Assembly (NCBI GenBank): GCA_020744225.1 | Contig: JAGMWG010000013.1 | Coordinates: 1,054,001 to 1,118,000, forward strand | Source: Paraphoma chrysanthemicola | Taxonomy: Eukaryota > Ascomycota > Dothideomycetes > Pleosporales > Phaeosphaeriaceae | DNA length: 64,000 nucleotides | Direction: 5' to 3' | Shown: positions 1 through 12,350 of the stretch, in pieces | Numbering within the stretch: position 1 is the first letter of the stretch | How the letters are laid out: every line of letters begins with the position of its first letter | Made by a program: the position numbers and the translations under genes | Notes under the pieces: model-generated | Told to the model about the DNA's origin: nothing | The model's database searches: none | Seen by the model: the letters and a program-made list of their open reading frames with translations, nothing else

Positions 1-1458
1 ACAGCTAGGTTTCGTAAAGCTTAGACTGGAGGCGACTAATATAACCAGTGAGTTGGTGTGTCGCACTCTCAAATCCATTGTCACTTGCGAGCTGGCCTCG
101 CTAGAACCTGTGCGACAGCTGTTTCCATGTGGCTAAGGTGCAAGAATGCCTCTAGATGCAATGAAATCGACCCATAGCAGATACCTCGTTCTCGGAAATG
201 TCATGTTTCAGTGCAGTCTCATGCCTTCTACATGATGTGTGAATAGAAGAGACAGTCTGGTAATGAGGTTACATAGGTCGTTGATGTCAAAATCTGCACC
301 CAGGCTCTCGGTATTTTAAAAGTATCTGGAACAACATAGCAGCGAGTGAATCTAACAACTTTTTAATGCATGTATTGTTTTCTCAATGTGGCTTCCGCGC
401 CACTGTGCTAGCTCCAGCAACACGGTGTCATGAGCTTCGCTGTCATACATCCTCACATACGCCCTATGAGCACGAGCATGACTATCCACTTCCAAACACT
501 GCCCTGCCCGAGTGGCGACCTCACCACCGTTGGGCGGCGCACCTGCAACCGTATAGTACGCTAACGCTCTACAGCACCGTTCTGGTTTAGCGTGCAATGT
601 ATTGGGGAAGTGTAGCCGCACGGGGCTGCTTGCGTGCTTACACGCAACGGCGTAAAGCTATCGTGCCTGTGGAGCGTGCGCTGACGGGCTTGGTGCTTGG
701 TTAGCTCGTGCTTCTGCCTGGCAAATTCCGAGGTCAGAAAAAAATATGAATGGGATATTGGTGTGAGATGAGTTGTCGCTGGAGAACTGTTTGTAGTCTT
801 ATTCAGTATCTTTTCTCTCTGGTTCTCCTTTTTCTCTACCGGGTAGGCAATTTGTTTCTCTGGATAGTATGAAGAACGACACATCATGAAAAAGGAACGA
901 CACAATTCAAAGCAAAGATCAAAGTAAGAGATTAGGTACAAGCAGCTGTCCGGGCTCTAATGCGACTCCTGCGCGCCGCGCGCCATCCACCGAACGCTAT
1001 GCAGAATTGAAGGATTGGACGCAGGAGAAACTTGAATCTGACAATTTGAGAAGAGAAGAAATGCAAAGCAGTAAAGTGCAGTAAAACATGTGGAAAGAAG
1101 CTGACCCTGACATCAAAATAACCCACCGAGGTTGTCCGAACGCTCCCACAAAGCCTGTGTTGCCACCATCCCGATTGTACTTTTGTCCACCTGTCCAGCT
1201 TTTGAAATGTATCAGTCGATCCCCAAACACCCGCTTCAAAGGTATCGAACTCCTCCGTGTGATCCAATCTATAAGCACCCGAGTCCGTTTCCATGCCAGG
1301 CTGCCTGCAAATGCCACGAAATCTTGAATAATCTGAGTGTCGACAAACTCCCGCAAATTCAATCTTGACCGTTCCAACCCATCCGAGATACCCATCCCAT
1401 ATCATACCATCTTGCAGATCTGGACTCCGAAAGATCGATACCTTTATACACGCACCAA
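1..1458. other. No gene recognised at the left edge
   Basis: The open frames here (up to about 157 codons) have no recognisable motif and overlap one another on both strands. The right part is the 3' flank of the convergent minus-strand gene that ends at 1459. I see no tRNA, repeat or transposon. Confidence 0.5.
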
Positions 1459-3463
1459 TTACGCCGGGGACTTGTTAGCAGAGTTCGAGGTGTTACGGCG
1501 ATCATCGTTCATTGACAGCGAGCCGAATCCAGTCGACAAGAACGAGAACGGATCATTGCGGCCGTCACCGCCGTTGGGAGCACCCTGGTTGGGGTAAGGG
1601 TCGGCGGACGAGAATGCTGCCTCTGCAGAGCGGCTGTCGAATGGCGTAGCGTGCATGCCACCATTTGGCATGTAGCCTGCGCCCATGGGTGGGTAAGGGC
1701 TAGCACCGCCCATTCCCGAAGGAAGTGCATAGGAGCTAGGAGGAGCTCCATACTGCTGAGGAGGGAAGCCGCCGGCGAATGCGGGACCATAGGGGCCAGC
1801 ACCGGGAGTGCCGCCCATGGAAGGAGGACCCATGCCGAAGCCAGAGGGAGTGTCCATAGGGGACGGGAATGCCGAGTCAGCAACAACAGCAGCTCCGGCA
1901 CGGCTAGCACCACAGCGAAGACAAGCAGTGTTCTTCGCGAAGTTGTGGTAGCCGCAGCCGTTTTCGCCGCACTTCCAGTCGCCAGCACGGAATGGTACAA
2001 CGCCGGTACCGCCGCGCATGTGTCCTCCGCCCATACCGTGACCACCGTGGCCACCGTGACCCATGTGGTGCTGAGGAGGACCCATCATCCCAGGATGGGG
2101 GTAAGCCCCGGGATAACCTCCTCCGTAACCCATATCGCCGGCCGGAGGGCCTTGCATAGCAGGGAACGAGCACCGGAAGCAGGCGGTACGTCGCTGGAAG
2201 TTGGAGAAGCCACATGATGGGCAGTTCCAGTCACCGGGACGAGGTCGGTTCTTGCTGGGTGGGAAGGGAGTAATGATATCGGCAGCGCGATCGAGAACGC
2301 GGCTTGAGGAGGGAGACACTTCGATAGCCTTCTCGTTGAGAGCGCGGCCGTTCATGCACAGGCTTTCCGCAGCCTATATAAATTAGTACGATATTATATG
2401 TGAGGGTGTTGAGCTTAGCATACCTCTTCATGGCTTGAGAAGATAGCAAAACCGGTACCGGTCGGCTTGTGCTGGTCTGGTGTGCGCAGGGTCCAAAATG
2501 CAATTGGTCGACCTCCAAACTGTGTGAACCAGCTCTCGAGCTCGGATTGTGTAGTATCGTGGGGCAATCCGCTCATGTGCAGCACCTTGCTGCGCTCCGA
2601 GAGGAAAGCGCGGACGTCAGCGCGGGCGTCCATTGGCTTCGTGAGGACGTCTGGATGCTCCTGGGGCGGTTGGCTCTTGCGGATGAGACCACGAAGGACA
2701 CGGGCAAGCGTGACAGCTTCTTCCATAGCACGACGGGGCGATGCGGGGGCCAATGCCTGCAAGTGGAATGGCAGGTTGTGTTTGATGGGCGCGGAGGACT
2801 GCACAGGCTCGACTTCGAGAGCAGCACAAATGTTTGTTAGGGCACTCGAGCCGAACGGAAGTGACTCGGGGTGGTGCGCTTGCCAGCGCTGGTATTCGGT
2901 TCTGAGGTCGAAGGTACGCGAATGCTGCAAATATGGAGGAAGTACCACGGCCTTATCGCGCGCCTCGCGAGGCAGCTGCACACGAAGATCCCAGGAATCG
3001 AGGGTGACAAAAGCAAATTCGAGGTTCTTGGGGACGATGTGCTCTTGCGCAAAATTGGTGAAGCGTTCGATTGCGTCGCGGAAGGAGCCGGCGTTGCGCA
3101 CCTGGTCCCAGGTGAGGGTCGTTAAGCTGGCTGCAGGTTCGACACGTCAGCTCAGACCCGATGCATAGTGAATTGAACGGTACTCACTGCACAAAGCCGT
3201 GATCGGCGTATTCACTGGCTTCACCAAGACGCTCTCCCGATGCAGCTGCGATGTTGTGTCAGGAACGGCAGGAGCAATGGGCCATGTCGTGACGTTACCT
3301 CCTCGCAGGATTTGGCATCCAGTAAAATCCATCCGAGCTCTATCACTTCCGCCGAGTCCTTTGTTACATACACGCCGTGCTCGTCACACGTCGTCGCGAC
3401 GTGGATGACGATATAACGATCTAGATTGGGTGCCGCAGGGCTTGGAGTGGGTTGGGAGGCCAT
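1459..3463 (-). CDS. ERI1-like exonuclease-fold, RRM and double RanBP2 zinc-finger protein
   Basis: Four exons read on the minus strand: 3463-3299, 3245-3188, 3130-2424 and 2373-1459, giving 614 aa. Residues about 16-235 follow the ERI1/DEDDh 3'-5' exonuclease fold, with a strand ending VIHVATTCDEH, a CTSLTTLTWDQV helix and an FVTLDSWDL strand. An RRM follows (about 255-330; SKVLHMSGLP, GTGFAIF). Two RanBP2 C4 fingers lie at about 359-380 and 442-465 (GDWNCPSCGF, GDWKCGENGCGYHNF), separated by a Gly/His/Met-rich linker; the tail is Gly/Pro-rich. RanBP2 fingers of this type bind single-stranded RNA, so a cytoplasmic or nuclear RNA-binding role is likely. Odd point: the first DEDD motif, normally DxE, reads HVA, and the last acidic residue is not evident, so nuclease activity is doubtful. 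The domain order is seen in the sequence; the function is inferred. Confidence 0.88.
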
Positions 3464-5160
3464 GTCTGCAATCTTACAGGGTGCAGCTTTAACTCAGTTG
3501 TCTCGAGCTTTCTGGTACGCGTGGCAGTCGTTATCGTGCTGCTACTGCTGCTGCTGTCGGATCGAGGGAGGTGAGGAGGCCAGGGTGATCGAGGAGGGAA
3601 GATGCGGGAGGCAGCGGGGAGGACGTGAATGTGAAGCCAGCTGGTGAGGGGACGATGAGCTGTCGAAGCTTGGATCCGTGAAGGGGGATGCGAGTTGGCG
3701 AGGTGATTGAGATGGGACGGAGGTCCAGGTTCTCGTGCGAGATTGGTAAGAGATGTGGTCGGGCAGACTGAGGCTCCGTGCGATTCCTTGAAGATTTCTT
3801 GACGTGGGATAGGAAGGCTAAGGCGGTGCTTCATATGCTTGGCATTCATCACGGAACTTGCATGACGGGGGAAAAGCCACCATAAAGTGATCTCTTCGTG
3901 AGCGGCAATGTGTTCTTATATTCATCGTATCACACTAACAAAATTCAACCATGGAACTTCTTGGACCTCATGGTACTGACCGCAGGTACAGTCAAAACTC
4001 AACCAAAGTTGCCATGATGCTCCTGTCTACTAATTCTCGAAGGTCCTGTCCTGCAGGCCGGCAGGCTAGTAGCATCATTCCCGCTCGGCGAAGATCCCGT
4101 ACTTCTGTGCCATCTGAAACGCCTCGAAGCCCTCTCATTGAGCGACGCACGCGTCTGTTGAACCTTCTCGCGTGTGCTCCGCCTCCGCCGTACGACGCTG
4201 TGGCGCCATCAGAGTATTGAGTGGGTGTGATACAGCTGCAGCTCCAGTCGTGTTCTGCAGTGAGCTGCTGCATCGCTGCCCTCGAATAACAGAAGGTCGA
4301 GCGATGGACCAAGGCCACAATTCTCATCTCGCATAGCTTCGTTCCAGATATGGACAACCCTGCTTAAGACATTGAGCGTTGAGCCATGGCTGACACCTCG
4401 GATTCCGGCTCCGGAGATTCGTCTGCGCTTAGTCTTCGCTACCACACCCAAACTCACTTATAAGGCGTGTCGGCTGGCACCTCCATCGTCTCCTCGCAAG
4501 GGCCAGCATCGACCTACTCGTCAGCTCATGTCCAGAGATCGTCCTTCAAGCCGCACCGTTTTCACTTCGCGTGGGTGGCTTGTCCGGGAACCCCTGGCGA
4601 TCCCGTCTCCCCCGCGGCCAAATCCCCTGCACGTGACCTTGATGTACACGGCTCGCTGTTTCGTCGCACCGGTGATAGGGAGCTGGCGGCAGGGTGCGAC
4701 AGCCCATCAGCCATGGCGGCCTTGCTGACAAGCACAACGGGCACTAGACCGTCATGGCGCTCGCTATTTCCTGTGGGCGATGCTCTTGACTCCTTGTAGA
4801 ATGACCCCTTAAACGCGTCCACGACGCCTTTGTACAAGAATAAGCACGAGCACCGTCGTCGGTGACAGCGCATTACCGTCGCCTGCAATTTGTGCTCTTT
4901 GTCGCCGGCACAAAGCAGAGATCCCAGAGCCCGGTCGCCTAGCTGCGCCGTAAACTATAACCTGGTCGAGTTATTGAAGTGCACATGTCTCGGCATCGGG
5001 GATATCAATCTTCCCCGCAGGCGCGTCGCGAGTAAGTCCAATTGTTCAGGCCCACGTTTCGCATCCCAGACCACAACTTTAGCCCGCCTTTCGTTCAATC
5101 GTTCAAGCTTCGCATACTACAGTGAAGGTCTAATAAAGCTTCAGCTCCTCGCGCGGCATC
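3464..5160. other. Divergent intergenic region, no confident gene
   Basis: About 1.7 kb lies between the starts of two divergent genes. It contains several ORFs of 60-120 codons, some with acceptable composition (for example a plus-strand ATG frame around 4386-4460 and minus-strand frames at 4209-4457 and 4562-4888). None shows a recognisable family motif or a convincing chain of splice sites. A short or orphan gene cannot be excluded. Confidence 0.4.
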
Positions 5161-6907
5161 ATGGGCTTCTTCAAGCGCTTTTCGCGCAAGAAGAGCAAGC
5201 CGGTCAACGCAACTCCGTGGAACGAAGCTTATTCATCGACAAACTACTCATACAACGGGCCTGACCAGACGCAGCGGCTGCCTGAGAACGTGCTGCGCCG
5301 TATATTTGAGGAAGTATGCCCGCATGCGGCCGACGAAACGCTCAATGGAAGTGAGGACAGTGGCAACGATGGCTGCATGAGTTGTGACATGCGCGACCTC
5401 GCACATTGCGCATTAACACGGCGACAGTGGTATGGCATAGCCGCGGGATTACTGTGAGTGCATGCACATAGTCGACATTGCGCCGCGTCTCATCATGAAC
5501 AGGTACAACAGCATTCGCATTGATGCCGTCCACTACTGCGAGCTCGAGGAAGTCTACGCCGACCAGCGCCGCAAGTCGCGACACGGCGACGAGATTGACC
5601 GACCCACAGCACGGTTGCAGCAGCTCTGCCAGAGCGTGCGTGGCAACCAGTACCTCGGCCAGCGCGTGCGCTTCATCAAGCTCCCTTATATGCTACGAGA
5701 GTCGGCAAAGGCTGATCTTGCGCGCACTGTCTCGGGGTGTCCAAATCTTGAATACGTTGACTTACCGGACGGCTTCTACACTGGCGACACCTCATGTCAA
5801 CTGCTACGGCAAGAGCTGCAGGCGCGATGTCCACACATTAGGAAGATGAAGTACAACGAAGGCGGAGAGCAGGCGCTAGAATCGCTCATGCATGGCTACT
5901 GGCAGGAGCTGAGCGTGATCGAGCTTAACAAGGTCCACATCGAACCGAGCATACTAAGGCAGGTCTTCGGTATGCTCCCACAACTAAGCGAGCTCGTTGT
6001 CAATGGTGGCTCATGGATGAACGATTCAACGTTCCACAACGCACCAGGGCTTCCGCCGTTTCCAGCGATAGACACGCTCAAACTGGAGAAGGTTCATGGC
6101 GTCACTGCAGAAGGCCTGGCGCTTTTCCTCTCAAGTCCTATGTGTGCCAACAGGCTGCGCACACTGCACATCAAAGACTGCGCCGGCCTTTCCGTCACCT
6201 CTCTCCACATACTCGTCCAAGCGGCAACGAGCCTGAAGACCCTCGACTACAACGTAACAGTCACCGCTGCACTTCCTCTAGACCCCATTCCCCCTCTCAT
6301 GTCAAACTCGCTCCGCAAACTCAACTTCGAAATCATCTCAACGTCCTCCAACCAGCTTCGACCCCCTGGCGCATCATACTACCAATACCTCGCAAAGTCC
6401 CTCATGTCCAATTGCCTCCCCGCGCTTCGTCAACTCTACGTCCGCGACCCCGAGTTCCCTGAAATCCTCACCCTCGCACCACCCATCCGACCCTTCAGCG
6501 AGGCGCCGCCGCCAATGTTCAACCAGCCCCTCGAAGTATACTCCAAGGGCCTAGACGAAATGGAATGGATATTCACATCCATCATACCACCAGAATCATC
6601 AGGTCGTCGACCATCGATATCGGGTGGCCGACCTGTCAGCAGCTACTCTGCACACAAAGGACTTGGTCCGCAATGGGGAGGCGAAGCCAGGAAAAGTATC
6701 GTCGTGCCAAACGGCTTTGGCGGCTTCTTGGCTGTGCCAGCTGACGATGCGCGACCACGTAGCGCAGGAAATCTTACCCCAAGTGGAGGATTCGGGCATG
6801 GCCATGGTCATAGCCAGAGTTTCGGCGGAGATCCGAGTCCACGCGCAAGTTGGATGAGCCATGCGGGGCGAGAGAAGAGGGCGTCGAGAGCGGATTTATG
6901 GCGGTGA
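5161..6907 (+). CDS. F-box / leucine-rich-repeat-like protein
   Basis: Two exons (5161-5453 and 5503-6907; intron starts GTGAGT and ends CAG) give 565 aa. The N-terminus is basic (FFKRFSRKK). At residues about 37-95 an F-box-like start RLPENVLRRIFEEV leads into a hydrophobic and Trp segment (LAHCALTRRQWYGIA). Residues about 100-370 contain irregular LRR-type segments (CPNLEYVDLP, LPQLSELVVN, LRTLHIKDC). The C-terminal 130 residues are Ser/Gly/His-rich and disordered. F-box proteins link substrates to SCF ubiquitin ligases through Skp1; that role and the substrate are inference. The family call rests on the motif pattern rather than on a named orthologue. Confidence 0.75.
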
Positions 6908-7227
6908 TGGATGTTTATGTAGCGGTTACGAATGGAGGTGGTTGTGCTTTATGGTTTTTATAGTTTATTCACTTCTGGATACCCGTCCGTCTTTGTTGTG
7001 TTGGCATTCACGGTATCTGTATGATAGGGATAACGCTTAGATGCATGGATTGACGGATGGATGGCATAGGGAATGTGATACCTTGGCTACTGGGCGGCTG
7101 TTTTTTGTACATAGCTTTTGAGAAACTATGAAGACTTTTGCGGTCCAGCTTTATAATCTTTATATCTCGTTTTCGGATATCCTTGTTGTGCTTTTTCCAA
7201 GACTTAGGTAGACGTGCTTGGGATGAA
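6908..7227. other. Convergent 3' intergenic region
   Basis: About 320 bp between the stop codons of the F-box gene (+) and the GT25 gene (-). It holds both 3' UTRs; no further feature is seen. Confidence 0.6.
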
Positions 7228-8493
7228 CTAGGACTGTGCACCGCATTCTCCCCATTCACATCCTCTCCACTTCTTCTCACCCTCAGCCGACGAGAGCGGA
7301 CACTCGCCCCTCTGCACCATCTCCCTTACTATGTTCGTGGCTTGTTTCCTTGGTCCATCTTCATCAACCCATAATCCCGGATCCCTCGCTCCACAGTGCA
7401 TATTCCATGTTCCACGCTCCGGCACCTCAACCCTGTGCACTTCCTCATCACCAGCCCCTCCGCCATCATCAGAATTCTCAGAATCGGCGCGCTGAATCTC
7501 ACTTCCCCCAATCGCATGATGAAACACCTCGGGTGCTACACTCCAACACTTCCATTCATCTCCAACCCCATGTTTGTCCGGTCTATCAAGTTCAGACCTA
7601 CACGCCTCCAATAACGCAACATCAAACGCACTCGTCCCACCTTCTTTCTCCTTCCCCAACTCACGCACAATCCTCTCTGCAGAGTCCCTATTCACGGCAT
7701 ACGCGAAAGTGCAAAAAGGCCAGAACGCGCGATGTACAATGCGCGTGTGCGAAGGGATATGGAGCGAGGACAGGAAGTTCTCCGTGTCCGGATGTAAAAC
7801 GTGATGGGCTGGGACGCTGGGATCGTGGTAGCGAGTGTGTGGGTGGGAAAGGTAGATTAATGGAGAGGGCAGGTCGTCACAGTGGCCGGGGTAGATGAGG
7901 GACCAGGTTGTTGGGGGTGGCCAGTAGTCGTTGAGGGAGTCGGTGGTGGTGTGATTGGTGAGAAGCTGATTGAGAGCGCGAGCTAGACGAGGGATTTGTA
8001 GTTGGCGGATGTGTAGAGAGAAGTCTGTGTCGTCTTCGATGATGAGGGCGGTGGAGTGGGATGTATTCAGGAACCTGTCAGTGTTGATTAATTTCTTTAT
8101 ATGGTCTTGGGGTTGTTGACGGCGGTGGTAGATCGTGGCTTACCATCTCAAGGCATGTAAATGGCCTAGCCATGCTAACGCACTGCCTCGACTGATAGTA
8201 CTACGGTCTGTCGCACGGAAGTGTTGGAGATCTTCTTCGGTCCAGGCGGGCTGCTGTGGAATGACAATGTCGATGGCTGTGAGGTTGGCAGCCCAGAGAA
8301 GACTTGCTCGGCGTGGAGAGGAAGAATGTGATACTGCGAGAACGGTGCCGAAGCCCAGTGTAGAGTTGGCAGGCGCGAGTGTAGTTTCCATAATGGGGGT
8401 TGGAAGGCGCGATGTGAATATGAGCACGCGAGACAGGAAGAGAGTAACGAGGATGATGCAGATCGAGAGGACTTTTGCGCGTGTTTGCAGCAT
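7228..8493 (-). CDS. Glycosyltransferase family 25 (LPS-type) membrane protein
   Basis: Two exons (8493-8144 and 8074-7228; intron starts GTAAGC and ends ACAG) give 398 aa. The chosen ATG is the first one in frame; the frame is open 30 bp further upstream but starts there with GTG. Residues about 7-30 form a signal anchor (VLSICIILVTLFLSRVLIF), giving type II Golgi or ER topology. The catalytic part shows the GT25 pattern: RRASLLWAANL early, a RGSALAWLGHLHALRW helix, then the STALIIEDDTDF strand whose EDD acts as the metal and nucleotide-sugar site. FAYAVNRDSAERIV follows later. GT25 fungal proteins are mostly uncharacterised sugar transferases; donor and acceptor cannot be told here. A Gly/Asp-rich insertion lies near the C-terminus. 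Confidence 0.85.
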
Positions 8494-9445
8494 TGCTGGA
8501 GTTGACTTCGCGCAATGGGGCACTGGTATTGCTTGGAAGAAGAATTATAGAGACAAGATAGATAACTCCCACAAGAGAATTGATAGTTGCAGCAGACTTT
8601 CACCTGCCTTCAAGTCTTTGGCGCAATACATTGCGCACGCTCACCATGGCCTTGCTAACGTGAAGACTCGCATATTCATCTCTTGTACCAGCATATAACT
8701 GAAAAGCCCCTCCTCATTCCTGCACAGGTGCTGCCGGGACCAGAGATCAATCAATTGAGTCTGAAGATCACGTCAACTGATCTTTGGGGTCTACTTTTCT
8801 TACCCTCGTGCATGTTACAGGAAGCTCAGTCGGAGAGCTCGTTAACAAACAAAGACGTAAATCTATAAACACCCTTGCCGCAAATAGGGTCCTGCAGAGG
8901 TAGACGTGCATTGCATCACGTATGCCTCGCAGACGTGCAGCACGCATTAGGCTGGTGGTTTGATCTTCCCGGACGTGCAGGTCGGTAGGGCTGACGGGCA
9001 TCCCCAGTCCAGAATCATGGTGGCTGAGACAGGCGACCTATGGTAGAAAAAGTAAAATTGGAGGCTTGCGCTGGCGACAACGCAGGCGAATTTTAGTCGC
9101 CTAGGGCTAATTTGTATGATGTTCAGCTCGCGTCCAAGATTAGCGTATGGAACAGTCGGCAATTTGATCAATTTTAGAACGAAACCAACCATCCCCTGAA
9201 CCGACGTAAGAGAAACGACGCGGTGTCCACGCGCCTGGTGCTTGGGGTACGGGTACTTAATTACATGAATGCGAAGCCGTTACAACCGCGCACACGTGCC
9301 TCTCCTGACTTCCCTGCTTTTGACCCCCTCACTTCAATGCTCCTGCGTCCCTTACTCGGGTCCGGCGCAGTAACAAAGTGGAGGAGCAACGAGCACATTC
9401 CAATGCGATCACGCAGACCATTGTAGCACGACATCGACGCACAAC
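8494..9445. promoter_or_regulatory. Shared divergent promoter region (GT25 / RA-PH gene)
   Basis: About 950 bp separates the two divergently transcribed starts. No coding sequence or defined binding site was recognised; promoter function is inferred from position only. Confidence 0.45.
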
Positions 9446-12350
9446 ATGGCCACCGAGACAATAAACCCCGCGCCTGCGCCGGCGCCGAAGATGTCTCGCT
9501 ACAGAAGCGTGCGAAAGGCGCAGGAGCAGCAGACGCAGCAAGTCCAGCAGCAACAAGCGCCCCCAGTACCGCCGATGCCACCGATTCCAGCAGCGCCTGA
9601 AATGGAGCCTCAGAAGGACGCGCAGATAAGCAGGAGCATGAGCCGCTATCACCGTCGCCCAACCGTCTCTCACGCGACCACTCCTGCCGTCCCTCCTCTC
9701 CGCTCCAACGCACTCCCGGCGCACCAGAAGTCTCCAGTGGCGCAACCACAGTCACAGTCACAAGCACTCCCGCCCTCGACATCGACTTCCCGCAGCCGCG
9801 CCATCAGCTCCCCACATCATGCCTCGCACTCGGCCAACACCGCCCAGCACCGTCCAAGGACCGCGAAGCAGACCTCGGCTGCGGGCTCCAGCCAGTCGCG
9901 GTCCCCGAGAGAAGACGACGCCGCCAGGCAGCTTCTCTTGAAGGAGCGCGAGCGACAGCGGCTGCTGAAGGAGAAGTACGACGCCGAGGCGCGCGCAAAG
10001 AGGGAGGCAAAGCAGGCCGAGATCGACAGACTAGAGAAGCTGCGCTTGGAAGAGGAGGAAGCCGCGGCCCGAAGACTACAGCAAGAAGCGGAAGAGGCCG
10101 AGGAACTACGGCGGCACAAGGAGGAACAGAAGGCCGAGCAGGAGCGTGGGAAACGTCTGCGCAAAGCCGAGGCCCAGAAAGTGCTTCAGCAGCGCGAAGA
10201 AGAGGCGCGTAGAGCCAGGCACGAAGAGAGGGAACGCAGGGCAAAGCAAGATGAGCGAGAACGCAGAGCGAAGCACGAGCAGGAAAAGGCGCACAAGGCT
10301 CCGTCGTCGTCGCCGCCGGTCTCACCACCTCGGCACGATGCGAACTTTGGGCTCTTCAAGCGAAGGAAAGACGATGGTCTGACACAAGACGCTCAAGCAG
10401 AGACTGCGCGAGCACCGCGATTGAGCCTGCACTTGGGTGACCGGGAGTCGGAGACAATTCGACCTGGCGGAGGTGGTGCAGTACTTGGAATTGACGCTCC
10501 TACGTCCGCCGTCAACGCTGGGGATAGGGTATGTTCATGCTTTCTCAAAATCGAATCACATGCTGACAATGCATAAGCGGGTGACAGTTGTGTGCGGCAA
10601 GAAGCGCATTCTGCTCCCAATAACACCCACAACTACACCCCTGGACCTGATCAAAACAGCCGCAACGATCCTGACCGAACCAATCGACGTGAGGACTGCA
10701 GTCATGCAGGAACACTTCGTCAAGGTCAGCATCGTACGCCCCCTCCGCAACTACGAGTATGTGCGGGATGTGATGAACTCGTGGGACGCGGATGACCAAA
10801 ACGACCTGACCATCATCGACTCAGAACTTGACGGCATTGACCAGGACGACTTGCTATCGTACAAGGTCCCCGAGACACGACCGGAAGGCATGTCGTGCTT
10901 CATTCAATACTCGTCAAGACCAGGAAAATGGTCGAAACGCTTCCTCATCCTCCGGCCGGACGGTCAGTTGGTCATGGCCAAGAGCGACAAAGCGAAGGAA
11001 AAGGACCAAGAGAATATCTTGACTATGACAGACTACGACATTTACACAGTCACGCAGCAGAAGCTAGCCAGGGTGAAGCCGCCAAAGAAGATTTGCTTCG
11101 CCGTAAAGAGCTTGCAAAAGTCAAACATCTTTGCGGACGAGTCGCAGTATGTACACTTCTTCTGCACCAATGACCGCGGTACAGCGACCCTCTTCTACAA
11201 GGCGTTGCAGCATTGGAGGAGCTGGTACCTGAAGTATCAGAAGGGCGAAGGCCTCAAGAAGAAGGCTCCAGCACAGCGCAAGATATCTGGAGGTGAGTCG
11301 GGGCCATCGCACACGCGAGGCGAGTCTGTAGGCTCGCATTATCAGCTGGGAGCATTCTCGTCATTATTAGACCTTGACGACTTCAACAAGAAGCTTGATG
11401 CCATTGAAGTGCATAGGCCAGGCGAGTTCCCCGAAGACAAACCCTTGGCAGGACTGGACTCCCGAGCCATGCACGCGCGCAAGAAGTCGCTACGCGTCAA
11501 ACAGCCGCCTCCCTCCGCATTCACTCGAAGTGCACCAGCTTTGGACAATACGTCGCAGAACAGCACACGTCAAAATTCAATGCGGAAGAGCATGGACCAA
11601 GACGAGGAAGAACCCTTCGCTCCCACCGGCTTGCTTGGTCGAGTCTATACGCACCGCCAAAACGCTGTGCAGGAACGGGACCAGAAACAAAACGGGCCGT
11701 TCACAGAAGGCCCGTCGCTGGTCAGCGGGATCGACCGGATGGTGGCCGCGAGCAACGAGTCAGGGCTCAACCGCAAATCATCAGTGCGAAGCACTCACCA
11801 CAAGCGAAACTCTAGTGACATCCAGCGAAGCCTTTCGAAACGTGTTCCGGGCATGCCGGAGCCTCTCGTCGACCTCAGGCCAACCTACCGCCCACCACCA
11901 CAGCACACGAACAAGGGCAAAGCGTTCATTCCCGGAGCTGCAGCAGGTCCGCTGGTCGAAAGCGCGACGTCCATCGATGAGGCGATCAAGGTGCCTTCCT
12001 CTACAGATTGGCGTGCGCGCCCAATGCAAGGTCGAGTACACGGTACTTACGGCGCTGGCGGACATGAGCGAACGCGCTCGCTCAAGGGCCGTGGGGAGCC
12101 ATTGGCTGCATACACCGTGAACAATCACAGCGGCGCCCCTGAGGATGACAAAGACGCGTTCACAGGAGGTTTGCTGTCCCAGGCAGGCTACTCACAGGGC
12201 TTTGCACCTGTGGGACGAGGAGTGATGGACGGATCGAAAGCAAAGGGACCCATGCTGAACCTTCGAGAAGACAATGCAATTGTCCAAGGAAGTCTGCTGT
12301 CAGCGCTGCCTGACTCGAACGGACCCATGATCGATCGGTCTCGGGAATGA
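9446..12350 (+). CDS. RA-PH domain coiled-coil protein
   Basis: Two exons (9446-10528 and 10578-12350; 49 bp intron with donor GTATGT, branch CTGAC and acceptor AAG) give 951 aa. Residues 1-150 are Pro/Gln/Ser-rich. Residues about 155-290 form a long Glu/Lys/Arg-rich coiled coil (LLKERERQRLLKEKYDAE). At about 362-440 lies a ubiquitin-like Ras-association-type module (VTVVCGKKRILLPI). A PH domain follows at about 470-600 (GMSCFIQYSSRPGKWSKRFL, with a final helix FYKALQHWRSWYLKYQ). The C-terminal 350 residues are basic, Ser-rich and disordered. This RA-then-PH order resembles the MRL/Grb7 adaptor arrangement, which suggests a membrane-recruited scaffold linking small GTPases to cortex or actin. 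That role is inference. Confidence 0.82.

Noticed and set aside
1651..2217. 188-codon plus-strand ORF
   Set aside because: It is the antisense frame of the zinc-finger exon; its Ser/Ala/Arg-rich translation mirrors Gly/Pro codons and has no motif.
4386..4799. Candidate small plus-strand gene before the F-box gene
   Set aside because: Short frames with plausible composition, but no family motif and no unambiguous exon joins.
7236..7898. 220-codon plus-strand ORF
   Set aside because: It lies antisense to the GT25 exon, which has clear family motifs and good splice sites.
9261..10328. Minus-strand ORFs of 115-174 codons
   Set aside because: Antisense shadows of the Gln/Lys/Glu coiled-coil exon of the RA-PH gene.
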